A stretch of 64,000 nt of DNA, taken from positions 590,001 to 654,000 of the forward strand of contig JANDJI010000001.1 of NCBI GenBank assembly GCA_024331125.1. Direction: 5' to 3'. This stretch comes from Nitrospira sp. (GTDB taxonomy: Bacteria; Nitrospirota; Nitrospiria; Nitrospirales; Nitrospiraceae). The stretch's first letter is position 1, and each line of letters starts with the position of its first letter. A model generated the notes under the pieces. It was given only the letters and a program-made list of their open reading frames with translations, was not told the DNA's origin and searched no databases. The position numbers and the translations under genes were made by a program. Below are positions 1 to 8,930 of this stretch, piece after piece.

Positions 1-1402
1 GATGTTCCGTGAACGATCGTCTGCGTTCATCCCACGCTTCCTTCAGAATCGCCTGTCTGATCTCCTCCGCCGTGGCTCGCCATCCGTCGACAGGACCGGG
101 CAGTCCAAACCGCTCCGCCATTCGCACGGCGCGATCCACCGCCACCTGACACAGGGCCGCCGAGTAGGTGAAGGGACGCCCACTCGTGCGTACTTCCCAA
201 ATCCCGTGGTCCGGTGTTCGCCATTCCTTCCCAGCGGCATCCGCCAATTTTCGGAGCCGATCCCAGAGCGGGGCGGGAATGGTGCCATGATGAGCGGCCC
301 ATTGATAGGCGCAGTCCAGGATTTCGCCATAGACGTCGTGTTGATGTTGCGCGGCCGCCGCGTTGCCCCACCGCACCGGCGCGGAACGTCGATAGCCTTC
401 CAACTCGTCGTCCTCCCGTTCCTCCGGCGGCTTCCGCCCATCGAGGTCATACATCACGCTGGGCCTTCCGTCTCGATCCACCGCGTCCAGCACCCACCCG
501 AGAAATCCGGCCGCTTCATGCGACAGGCCGATGCGATGAAGCGCATAGACGGAGAAGGCCGCGTCTCGCACCCAGGCGTAACGATAATCCCAGTTACGGG
601 TTCCGCCGATCAGTTCCGGCAGCGAAGACGTCGGAGCCGCCACGATGGCGCCGTTCTCGAAATGGTCCAGCAACTTGATCGTGATGGCCGAGCGGCGGAC
701 CAATGGTTCCTGAGGCCCGTCATAGTTCAAATGGGCGAGCCATCGCCGCCAGACCGATTTGGTATCTTCGCGCAAGCGTTCCGGGTCGAACGTTGAGGCC
801 GATGAGCAGGACTGTCTCCAATTGAGCAACAGGTGCGCCGACTGGCCGGCCTTGAGCGTGATCACGGTGCGGAGCCCGGCGAGGGAAACGGTGGACGAGA
901 GGTGCAGACAGAGATCGGGCCTGCCATGGCATCGAATCCGCAGCCCCCCGACCCTGGGCTCCGCCTCCGCTCCGCCACGGGGCGCAATCTCAACGGTCAC
1001 CCGAACCGTACCTTCCGTCACCGTCACACTGCGCAACAGTTCGCGGCGGGTGACCGAAATATCCTCCGTGAGGTCGGCGCCGGCGATCAACGGACAACAA
1101 TCCGTCACCCGCAACGTCCCTCCCGTGCAGCGCATCTCCGTCACCAGGATGGGACTGTCCGGCTCGTACCACTGGCCTGCTTCGCGCAGCCCGGCCGGCA
1201 CGATTCGAAACGCTCCTCCGTGCGCGCGATCGAGCAGACCGCAAAAGATCGGCGGTGAATCAAACCGAGGCGCACACAGCCACGCCACCGTCCCGTCGCG
1301 GCCGACGAGCGCGGCGGTCGCGCCGTCTCCAATCAATCCATGGTCTTCGATGGGCAAATAGCCGTCGGTTCGATGGAGTGGTTTGAACAGCGGTTTAACC
1401 AT
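1..1402 (-). CDS. Glycoside hydrolase family 15 protein (glucoamylase/trehalase-like), C-terminus cut by window edge
   Basis: The minus strand is open from an ATG at 1402 to the left edge (467 codons, no stop). The N-terminus reads YLPIEDHGLIGDGATAALV, and residues about 268-286 read RNWDYRYAWVRDAAFSVYA; both are hallmarks of bacterial GH15 proteins (N-terminal beta-sandwich, then the alpha/alpha toroid). The family hydrolyses terminal alpha-glucosidic bonds of glucans or trehalose; which substrate applies cannot be told from this. The ATG overlaps the stop of the upstream AI-2E gene by 8 bp (ATGGTTAA), supporting this start and translational coupling. No signal peptide is evident, so it is probably cytoplasmic and may act on stored glycogen or trehalose. 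Confidence 0.9.
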   Translation of the reverse strand, partial: MVKPLFKPLHRTDGYLPIEDHGLIGDGATAALVGRDGTVAWLCAPRFDSPPIFCGLLDRAHGGAFRIVPAGLREAGQWYEPDSPILVTEMRCTGGTLRVTDCCPLIAGADLTEDISVTRRELLRSVTVTEGTVRVTVEIAPRGGAEAEPRVGGLRIRCHGRPDLCLHLSSTVSLAGLRTVITLKAGQSAHLLLNWRQSCSSASTFDPERLREDTKSVWRRWLAHLNYDGPQEPLVRRSAITIKLLDHFENGAIVAAPTSSLPELIGGTRNWDYRYAWVRDAAFSVYALHRIGLSHEAAGFLGWVLDAVDRDGRPSVMYDLDGRKPPEEREDDELEGYRRSAPVRWGNAAAAQHQHDVYGEILDCAYQWAAHHGTIPAPLWDRLRKLADAAGKEWRTPDHGIWEVRTSGRPFTYSAALCQVAVDRAVRMAERFGLPGPVDGWRATAEEIRQAILKEAWDERRRSFTEH

Positions 1403-2495
1403 CGCCGGCCTCCTGTGGTTTTCCACGTTCCAGCTCCATTTTCCACATCTCAACGACCGTGATCCCCACTGCAACCACCATGGGCCCGACCACGATGCCG
1501 ATCAATCCAAACAGTTGCAACCCCCCCAACACGGAAAAGAACACCAGCAACGTGTGGAGGTGCGAACGGCCGCCGACCACGATCGTGCGAATGAGATAAT
1601 CCATGACCGCGATCACCATCCCGAATCCAATGAGGACGAGGGCTTTGCCGTATGTTCCCTGCCATACTAAATACGCCGCGGCCGGCATCCAGACCAGTCC
1701 GGCGCCCACCAGCGGCAGATAGGCCAGAACGGCCATGATCGTGCCCCAGAGGACGGCCGACGGCAGACCGACCGACCAAAAGGCGATCCCGCCCACCAGC
1801 CCTTCCAAGAGCGCAATGACGGTGTTGCCGTAGACGGTCCCCTTGACCACATCGTCGAATCGTTTGGCCAACACCTGTTGGCGCTCCGACTCGATGAGGT
1901 TGGTCGATCGCAACCATTCCATCAGCTTGTCTCCGTCGCGGAAGAAATAAAAGGCGCACAGCAAAACGACGGCCAGTTGCACCAGCGCATGGAGCGCATG
2001 GGTGACCAGGCTGGTCACCTGCCCCACCAGCATTTTCCCCAGCTCCGCCAAATTCTCCGCGAGACTTGCCCGCAGATTCGTTCCGGTCAACCGCTCCAGA
2101 TTGGCTACCGCGTCAAGCGGCGCCGACAACAACGGATAGTCCCGCCATCCTTCCAGCAACGGTCGTTCCCCCTCGCGCAAGGAAACCACCAGGGTTCGAT
2201 AGGTTTTGGTTACATCCTCGGCCACCACCAGCGAGAGATGGACGAGAGGAACGATGATTCCCACAGTGAGCACCGCGCACATGACCAATGCGCTCAAGGC
2301 ACGGCGGCCGCCGCTGATCCTGACCACCCACTTGTAGGCGGGGTTCAACGTGTAACAGAGCACGCCCGCCCACAGGATCGGAGAAAGAAAGGGACTCAGC
2401 AGGGCCAGGCTCAACGCCAAGATACCGATCGTTAATCCGATGCGAACAGCTTGGGCCGTCCGATCGTCCTTGGATTCCCGAACCGGTTCCGTCAT
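1395..2495 (-). CDS. AI-2E family transporter (PerM/YhhT-like permease)
   Basis: 366 aa. It has hydrophobic helices at about residues 20-60 and 65-85, a cytoplasmic-looking middle, then a run of helices from about 150 to the end, including the PLVGAGLVWMPAAAYL region typical of the AI-2E/PerM superfamily. Family members export diverse solutes or act as Na+/H+ antiporters, so the substrate is not predictable. Its stop overlaps the start of the GH15 gene by 8 bp, so the two are probably co-transcribed. Confidence 0.85.
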   Translation of the reverse strand: MTEPVRESKDDRTAQAVRIGLTIGILALSLALLSPFLSPILWAGVLCYTLNPAYKWVVRISGGRRALSALVMCAVLTVGIIVPLVHLSLVVAEDVTKTYRTLVVSLREGERPLLEGWRDYPLLSAPLDAVANLERLTGTNLRASLAENLAELGKMLVGQVTSLVTHALHALVQLAVVLLCAFYFFRDGDKLMEWLRSTNLIESERQQVLAKRFDDVVKGTVYGNTVIALLEGLVGGIAFWSVGLPSAVLWGTIMAVLAYLPLVGAGLVWMPAAAYLVWQGTYGKALVLIGFGMVIAVMDYLIRTIVVGGRSHLHTLLVFFSVLGGLQLFGLIGIVVGPMVVAVGITVVEMWKMELERGKPQEAGDG

Positions 2496-2544
2496 CCCCG
2501 TTCATCCATCGGCGAGGCCCTGGGCTAGACTTCCATCCGTCGCC

Positions 2545-3726
2545 TCATGCCGTCGAGGACGTTCGAGGGCGATGAGACCATCCCGTGACGTCCCGTTCGA
2601 TCTTGCCCGGCAACTCAAGCTCCATCTTGGCGGCCAGCACCCGCAACAGATGATCGCGCGTGATCATCCCCACCAGCCGCCCCCCCTCCACAACCGGCAC
2701 CTGGTTGATGTCCTGCCCTTCCAGAAGCTGCAACACCTCCAAGATCGGGCGATCCGGCGACACAACCTGGACCTGGGAGACCGGTGTCATGGCCTCTCCC
2801 ACCGAAACCGAGGGCCAACGGTCCTGCGGCACCGCTTTGATCTGGTGCAGCGTGACCAACCCCCTGAGCCGCTCCCCGTCCGTTACGACGAAACACCGTT
2901 GCCCGGTTCTCAGCACATGCTCTCCGACCAACTCGGCCAGGCTCATCCGCTCGGACACGATCGGACAATCGCGGCTCATCACATCCTCGGCCGCCAAGCC
3001 GCTCAACACGGACCGGACACTGACTTGCACGACACTCTCTTGCGCCGCATTCACGAGGAACCAGCCGATGAACGCCAGCCAGAGGCCGCTGAACCAATTG
3101 GCGGTGAAGCCGGTCCAGATGCCGAAGAAGATGAACAGGTACCCGATTCCCTGTCCTGCTCCCGCCGCAATCCTGGTGGCCCTGGTGAGGCTGCCGGTCA
3201 CGTGCCACATGAGCGCGCGGAAAATCCGCCCCCCATCGAGCGGAAAGCCCGGCACCAGGTTGAATACCGCCAGCATCACGTTGATCGACGAGAGCCAGTC
3301 GGCCAGCGCCGCGAGGCGCTCAAACTGATCGCCCGCGAGGGCGGCGACGACTCCAAATCCAACCGCCAACAGACCGCTCGCGATCGGCCCGGCAATCGCG
3401 ATGTGAAACTCCGTCATCGGCCGGTCCGGTTCCCGCCCGATCTGCGCGACGCCGCCGAATACGAAGAGCGTGATCGACCGAACCGGAATCCCCTTCGCCA
3501 GCGCGACAAAACTATGGGCCATTTCATGGAGAAGAATCGAGACGAAGAACAACAGGCTCGTGGCGACACCGACCGCGTACTGTTCGGTTATCGTCCAGTG
3601 AGGGTGCTGCACCGAGAATCGAGCGGTCAGCGAAAAGGTGATCAGCGCAAAGATGATGAACCACGAGTAATGAATGCCGACGTCGATGCCGCGAATCCTG
3701 GTCAGCTTGACCGACTGGCCGATCAT
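2545..3726 (-). CDS. Site-2 protease family (M50) membrane metalloprotease with C-terminal CBS pair
   Basis: 393 aa. A zinc-binding HEMAH motif lies at residues 67-71 inside a transmembrane helix, and the second metal motif NLVPGFPLDGGR lies near 157-168; these define intramembrane zinc proteases of the Rip3/SpoIVFB-like group. After six or so membrane segments, residues about 245-375 form two CBS domains, which usually bind adenosyl nucleotides and could tune the protease to energy state. The substrate is unknown. It sits between cydB and the AI-2E transporter on the same strand, but the 53 bp gap to cydB carries no cydX-like small gene. Confidence 0.9.
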   Translation of the reverse strand: MIGQSVKLTRIRGIDVGIHYSWFIIFALITFSLTARFSVQHPHWTITEQYAVGVATSLLFFVSILLHEMAHSFVALAKGIPVRSITLFVFGGVAQIGREPDRPMTEFHIAIAGPIASGLLAVGFGVVAALAGDQFERLAALADWLSSINVMLAVFNLVPGFPLDGGRIFRALMWHVTGSLTRATRIAAGAGQGIGYLFIFFGIWTGFTANWFSGLWLAFIGWFLVNAAQESVVQVSVRSVLSGLAAEDVMSRDCPIVSERMSLAELVGEHVLRTGQRCFVVTDGERLRGLVTLHQIKAVPQDRWPSVSVGEAMTPVSQVQVVSPDRPILEVLQLLEGQDINQVPVVEGGRLVGMITRDHLLRVLAAKMELELPGKIERDVTGWSHRPRTSSTA

Positions 3727-3779
3727 ATCCCACCTCCTTCACTTCTCCGCTTCGGCTCGTTCCAGACCGACGAACCGAA

Positions 3780-4832
3780 TCAGTAGTGTTCTTCAAGAGG
3801 CAACTGTTCCACTTTCCCCGCGAAGCTCGTGTACACCCACGTCGTGTAGGCGATGACCAACGTCATCCCGACAGTGAACCAGACGAGACCGATTTGCAAC
3901 CCATAGGGCGAGGCCGCGCTGTTGAGAATCGTCAAACTGTGTGCCGGATCTCCTGTCGCAATGAGCAGATTGGGGAAGAGGCCCCAGGCCAAACTCAGCA
4001 AGCCCACCAGGATGAACAGACTCCAGCTCACAAAGACCATGAAATTTCGCCCGGAGCGGCGGCCGTACCATGCGGTCAAGAGCACGGAGGCGGCGATCAG
4101 CGGCAAGACAGTACCAAACGGATGGGCGACGTAGCTCTCCCACAGGGCCGGCTGGACGAAGGGGAGCGCCGCGGTCGCCGCGATCCCCAGCAACAGCACG
4201 ACCCACTGCCCGATCTCGGCGAACCGGCGCGCCCGAATGTTGACGGGGCCGTCCGTCTTGGTCGCCAGGTAATTCGCCCCGTGAACCATGAGAATCGCGA
4301 CGGAGAGCAATCCCATCAGCACCGTGAACCAATCTAAAATGCCGGGGCTGTCATCTGGCAAAAACGTCGTCCAGAAGGCGGCGAAGAAATATCCATCCGG
4401 ACCAAGCGGCACGCCGCGAACAAGATTGCCCAAGGCGACGCCGAAAACCAAGGCCAAGAGAAAGCCCGTGACCGCGAAGATCGCGTCCCACAGCGATCGC
4501 CACAGGGGATTCTCCAGATGCGACCGCAATCCGATCGCCAAGCCCCGCATGATCAAGCACCAGAGGACCAGATTGAGCGCCAAATAAAACCCGCTGAACG
4601 CCGCCGAAAAGGCCTTGGGGAAGGCAAGGAACAAGAGGCCTCCCCCCGACACCAACCAGACCTCATTGCCTTTCCAAACAGGCCCGATGGCCTTCATCAC
4701 CAACCGCCGTTCCTCGTCCGTCCGGGCGACGAACAAGTAGAGCGCGCCCACGCCGAAATCGAACCCGTCCAAGGCCGCGTAGACGGCGAAGACCAGGGCG
4801 ATGATCGCAAACCACAGCTCATCGAGCGACAT
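3780..4832 (-). CDS. cydB: Cytochrome bd ubiquinol oxidase subunit II
   Basis: 350 aa from the ATG at 4832 (MSLDELWFAI). The CydB signature ALDGFDFGVGAL is followed by about eight to nine membrane helices. CydB pairs with CydA to form the quinol oxidase of the inner membrane, reducing O2 to water with high affinity. The start lies 14 bp inside the end of cydA, so the two are translationally coupled. An open frame extends 19 codons further upstream, but it lies within cydA and lacks homology, so the internal ATG is preferred. Confidence 0.95.
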   Translation of the reverse strand: MSLDELWFAIIALVFAVYAALDGFDFGVGALYLFVARTDEERRLVMKAIGPVWKGNEVWLVSGGGLLFLAFPKAFSAAFSGFYLALNLVLWCLIMRGLAIGLRSHLENPLWRSLWDAIFAVTGFLLALVFGVALGNLVRGVPLGPDGYFFAAFWTTFLPDDSPGILDWFTVLMGLLSVAILMVHGANYLATKTDGPVNIRARRFAEIGQWVVLLLGIAATAALPFVQPALWESYVAHPFGTVLPLIAASVLLTAWYGRRSGRNFMVFVSWSLFILVGLLSLAWGLFPNLLIATGDPAHSLTILNSAASPYGLQIGLVWFTVGMTLVIAYTTWVYTSFAGKVEQLPLEEHY

Positions 4833-6222
4833 ACGTCCCCTCTTCGTGTAAACCGGCCTTCCAGGAAGAGGTCCCTGAGGCGCCGACACCGCTGGGACCG
4901 CGAGAGACCGTCTCGAAGAACAAAAACAGGAACAGGAGGCCGATCAACAGATACAAGCCGAGATACCCGAGCAACGTAAACAGCACGTTGCCCGACCCCA
5001 CCAGTGGCGAGTTGCCTTCGGCCGTTTGCAACAGGCCGTACACCAGCCAGGGTTGCCGTCCCAATTCGGCGGTCATCCAGCCGGCGGTCGTCGCAATATA
5101 GGGAAATGGCGCGAACAACATGAGCGTCCATAACATCCACCTCGCCTCAAACAGGCGCCCCCGCAGAAGCAGCACCAGCGCCGTCGCCATCACCGGAATG
5201 AAGATCGTCCCCAGCCCGACCATGATGTGATAGGTGTAGTAGAGCAACGGCATGGTGTCCGGCCACTCGTCACGGGGAAAATCAGTCAGCCCTTTGATCT
5301 CCGCGCCGAAGTGCTTATGGATGATGAAGCTGAGCATCTTGGGAAGCACGAGCGGGTTGTCGATTGTGAGCGTATCCATGTTGGGCTGGCCCATCAGCAC
5401 AAGATCGGCTCCGGCTTCCGTATGGAAGTGACCTTCAAACGCGGCCCCCTTGATCGGCTGATGCTCGAACACCTGAAGCGCCGCATGGTGGCCGGTTGGA
5501 AACAACATCAGACTCGTGGTGATCGCCCCGGCGACGACTCCGGTTTTGAGAAACGTCTTCGCCGCCTCGACATGGATCCCCGACAACAGATAATAGGCGC
5601 CGACCGCCGCCATCACGAACGACCCGGTCACCACCGCGGCCGTCATCGTGTGGGCATATTGCCAGACGATCCAGGGATTGGTCAGGAGGCCCCACAAGCT
5701 CGTGACATGCACCGACCCGTCCGGATCGACGACATAGGCCACCGGATGTTGCATCCAGGCATTCGTCGCAATGATGAAGTAGCCCGAGAGCCACGAGCCT
5801 ATGAACAACATCAGCGTCGTCAACCAGAGCACAAACGGGGTGAACATCTTGCGCCCATACAACAGAATCCCCAGGAACGTCGATTCCAGGAAAAACGCGA
5901 AGAGCCCCTCCATCGCCAACGTCTGACCGATGACACCGCCGGCGAACCGGGAGAACTTGGCCCAGTTCATGCCGAATTGAAACTCCAGCGGAATGCCGGT
6001 GACGACGCCGAACGCGAAGCTTAAGGCGAAGATCTTCGTCCAGAAATGGGCGGCTTGATCGTAGTGGACGTCACGGAACCAATAGGCGCGGCTCTTGAGG
6101 TACAGAATCAAGGCCGCCAACCCCATCGTCAGTTGCGGAAAGAGGTAGTGGAACGTCGCCGTGACGGCGAACTGCAACCGATCGTAGAACAACGCGCTGT
6201 TTATGATAACCGCTTCGTCCAT
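4819..6222 (-). CDS. cydA: Cytochrome bd ubiquinol oxidase subunit I
   Basis: 467 aa, close to short-Q-loop CydA proteins (E. coli CydA is 522 aa). Visible heme ligands are H25 in FHYLFPQLTMG (heme b595), H191 in the HTMTAAVVTG helix and M334 in YHIMVGLG (heme b558). E105 and E113 and the GRQPW motif near the C-terminus are also present. This is therefore a catalytically complete bd quinol oxidase rather than one of the heme-poor bd-like proteins. It acts in the cytoplasmic membrane. A 7-bp inverted repeat lies about 80 bp upstream. Confidence 0.96.
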   Translation of the reverse strand: MDEAVIINSALFYDRLQFAVTATFHYLFPQLTMGLAALILYLKSRAYWFRDVHYDQAAHFWTKIFALSFAFGVVTGIPLEFQFGMNWAKFSRFAGGVIGQTLAMEGLFAFFLESTFLGILLYGRKMFTPFVLWLTTLMLFIGSWLSGYFIIATNAWMQHPVAYVVDPDGSVHVTSLWGLLTNPWIVWQYAHTMTAAVVTGSFVMAAVGAYYLLSGIHVEAAKTFLKTGVVAGAITTSLMLFPTGHHAALQVFEHQPIKGAAFEGHFHTEAGADLVLMGQPNMDTLTIDNPLVLPKMLSFIIHKHFGAEIKGLTDFPRDEWPDTMPLLYYTYHIMVGLGTIFIPVMATALVLLLRGRLFEARWMLWTLMLFAPFPYIATTAGWMTAELGRQPWLVYGLLQTAEGNSPLVGSGNVLFTLLGYLGLYLLIGLLFLFLFFETVSRGPSGVGASGTSSWKAGLHEEGTYVAR

Positions 6223-6299
6223 TGAGCATCACTCGTGATTCACGTGACGTGGCTCCCCGCCTTCCGCAAGGTACGGCCCTGCGGCAACCACCACAACCT

Positions 6300-6317
6300 C
6301 TTGGCTGAAGAGCCAAG
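6300..6317. promoter_or_regulatory. Inverted repeat upstream of cydAB
   Basis: Perfect 7-bp arms CTTGGCT/AGCCAAG around a GAAG loop, in the 131-bp gap between the ppsA remnant and cydA. On the plus strand a T5 run follows 8 nt later, so it could end plus-strand transcription, but no plus-strand gene precedes it. It may instead be an operator or leader hairpin for cydAB. The role is unproven. Confidence 0.3.
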
Positions 6318-6353
6318 TTGCGACCTTTTTGTCACTATATGGTGAAGAGTGCT

Positions 6354-8823
6354 TCACTGCAACCCCGATTCCGTCCAATCAGGTCCAGCGGTTTGCTTTC
6401 GAGCCACGAGCATCCGCTCAATATCCAACACGGTGACCGTCGTCCGAATCACGGCGTCCGGATTGAGCGAGAGCCTGTCGATACCCGGTTCAACGAGAAA
6501 CCGGGCGAACTCCGGATAGTCGCTCGGCGCCTGCCCACAGATCCCGATCCTCCGCCCCCGCACGCTTCGCCGCCTGAATCGCCATCGAGATGATTCGCGC
6601 CACGGCGGGATTTCGCTCGTCGAACAACAGCGCGACCAAGTCGGATCCCGGTCCACCCCCAATGTCAATTGCGTAAGATCGTTCGAGCCGATGGAGAAGC
6701 CGTCGCAGATGGCGGGAATTCTTCGGCGAGCAAGACGTTGCTGGGGATTTCACACATGAGAGACACCTCCAACCCTCGCTCGCCGCGACGCAATCCGTAT
6801 CGTGCCATTTCATCTAACACTCGACGTCCCTCCTCCGCGGTTCGGCAGAAGGGGATCATAATTTTCACGTTGCCCAAGCCCATGTCGGACTCGACGAAGA
6901 GCGAGGCATTCGATCTCGAACGCCGCCGGTAACGCGGATCATCGTAGCGCGACGCTCCCCGGAACCCGAGCGTGGGGTTCTCCTCCTTCGGTTCGTACCG
7001 GCGGCCGCCGATCAGATTGGCGTACTCGTTCGACTTGAAGTCGCTCAGGCGCACGATCATGTCCTTGGGGTAGAAGGCCGCGGCGATCATGCCGATCCCT
7101 TGAGCCAACTTATCCACGAAGAACTCGGTTCTGTCGACATACCCTGTAGCAAGTCGGTCAATCTGGGCCTTCAACTGGGGATCATCCAGTCGCTCATACT
7201 CGACCAACGCCAGGGGGTGAACCTCGATGGCGTTGGCGATGATGAATTCCTCACGAGCCAGCCCCACCCCCTCGTTCGGAAGAAACGACAGGCGGAAAGC
7301 TTCTTCTGGATTGCCGATATTCATCATGATGGCGGTCTTGGGGCGTTGCAGATCCTTGACGCTGACGCGCTCGACCTCGATCGTCAATCGGCCTTCGTAG
7401 ACGTGCTCCGTCTCGCCCTCCGCGCATGAGACCGTCACAACCTGACCGTCTTTCAACAATTCCGTTGCGGCCTCCGCCCTCGCGATCGCGGGCAGCCCTA
7501 ATTCGCGGCTGACGATCGCGGCATGACACGTCCGGCCCCCTCGATTTGGTCACGATCGCCGACGCCCGTTTCATGATCGGCACCCAATCTGGGTCGGTCT
7601 TGTCGGTTACCAACACCTCTCCCTCGCGAAAATCCTGCATTCACTGGACCTGCTCGATGACCCGAACCGTTCCTTGACCAATTTTGCCACCGACGCTGCG
7701 CCCGCTCACCAGCACGCGGCCTCGTTCCGCAAGCCGATCGGTTTCGAACACATCGACGTCCCGCCGCGACTGCACCGTCTCGGGCCTTGCCTGGACGATG
7801 AACAGCTCGCCGGTGCGTCCATCCGTCGCCCATTCCATGTCCATCGGACTGGCGACGCCCAGTTTGGTCCAATACAATAATGGTCCTCGATTACACAGGC
7901 CCAACGGGCGATCGTCAGGATTTCGTCGTCTGTCACGGCGAACCTGTTCCGATCGTCCGGCGGCACCGGCACGTTTTTGACCATCTTGCTTCCGCCGACG
8001 TCGTAGATCAGCTTGAACTCCTTACGCCCATGCGCTTATGGAGAATCGGGCGATGCCCGTCTTTGAGCGTCGGCTTGAAGACGTAAAATTCATCCGGATT
8101 CACCGCCCCCTGCACCACGTTCTCTCCGAGGCCGTAGGAGGCATTGATCAGGACAACATGTTGAAACCCCGTCTCCGTATCGATGGAAAACATGACTCCG
8201 GCGCTCGCCAAATCGGAGCGCACCATCCGCTGCACCCCAATGGAAAGCGCGATTTTCCGATGATTGAATCCCTTTTCAATCCGGTACGCGATCGCGCGAT
8301 CGGCGAACAACGACGCGACGCACCGCTTGCAGGACTCGATCAGCGCCGATGCTCCTTGGACATTCAAATAGGTCTCCTGCTGCCCCGCAAAACTCGCGTC
8401 CGGCAAATCTTCCGCCGTGGCGCTGCTCCGCACAGCGACGTCGATCGGTTCCGGGGCCCCCTCGCTCAGCCGAGCATACGCATCGAGGATGGTTTGCTCC
8501 ACCGCCGACGGCAAGTCCGCCGAGAGCATGGCTCGACGGATGCGGCCGCCCTGCCGTTGCAAATCGCCGAGGTTGCGCACCTCCACGTCTTTCAATATGT
8601 CCGTGATCATCGCTTCAAGGCCGGCTCCTTTCAGAAATTTCCGGCAGGCCTGTGCGGTGACGGCGAACCCATTCGGGACCCTGACGCCGGGGTGGCCAGC
8701 TCCCGATACATTTCGCCCAAGGAGGCGTTCTTTCCGCCAACCAGCGGCACATCCTCCAGACCTATCTCCTGAAACCAACGGATAACGGATATATGACGTG
8801 CCTGCACCTTGTCGTACCTTCAT
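6354..8823 (-). pseudogene. ppsA: Phosphoenolpyruvate synthase remnant with multiple frameshifts and a stop
   Basis: The 2.47-kb span carries a near full-length PpsA (about 800 aa), but no frame reads through. Recognisable pieces in order: WFQEIGLEDVPLVGGKNASL (out of frame), the ATP-binding part with [42 protein letters not shown], the phospho-histidine segment [14 protein letters not shown], the C-terminal TIM-barrel (GFRGASRY, KIMIPFC, SIGSNDLTQLTLGVDRD) and the ICGQAPSDYPEFA end. Lesions: a 7-bp tandem duplication at 8777-8790; single-base shifts near 8700, 8022, 7878, 7545, 6713, 6645 and 6560; an in-frame TGA at 7641-7643; and a scrambled stretch near 6900. ATG 8823 keeps a GGAG-type ribosome site. 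PpsA makes PEP from pyruvate and ATP; this copy cannot. Long-read sequencing error is the alternative, but the neighbours are intact. Confidence 0.92.
8777..8790. repeat. 7-bp tandem duplication breaking ppsA
   Basis: AACGGAT occurs twice in direct succession (8777-8783 and 8784-8790). Removing one copy restores the expected PpsA N-terminus (SYIRWFQEIGL) in frame with ATG 8823, so the duplication is a readable cause of one frameshift. Confidence 0.85.
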
Positions 8824-8930
8824 AGCTCCATCCTCTCTTTTTTATGTCGGCAAACGACGGCCAACGACTGGTACCGGCGCCAATGCTCCGTGACGCCGCG
8901 TGATTGGTTCTACGGGCACCGGGCCCTCGT

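Noticed and set aside
2440-3786. Long plus-strand open frame (448 codons) opposite the M50 protease
   Set aside because: Arginine/proline-rich composition with no domain; it is the antisense of a clearly coding gene in GC-rich DNA.
6354-8823. Reading the ppsA breaks as programmed frameshifting
   Set aside because: Too many breaks, an in-frame TGA and no slippery-site pattern; decay or sequencing error are the only reasonable readings.
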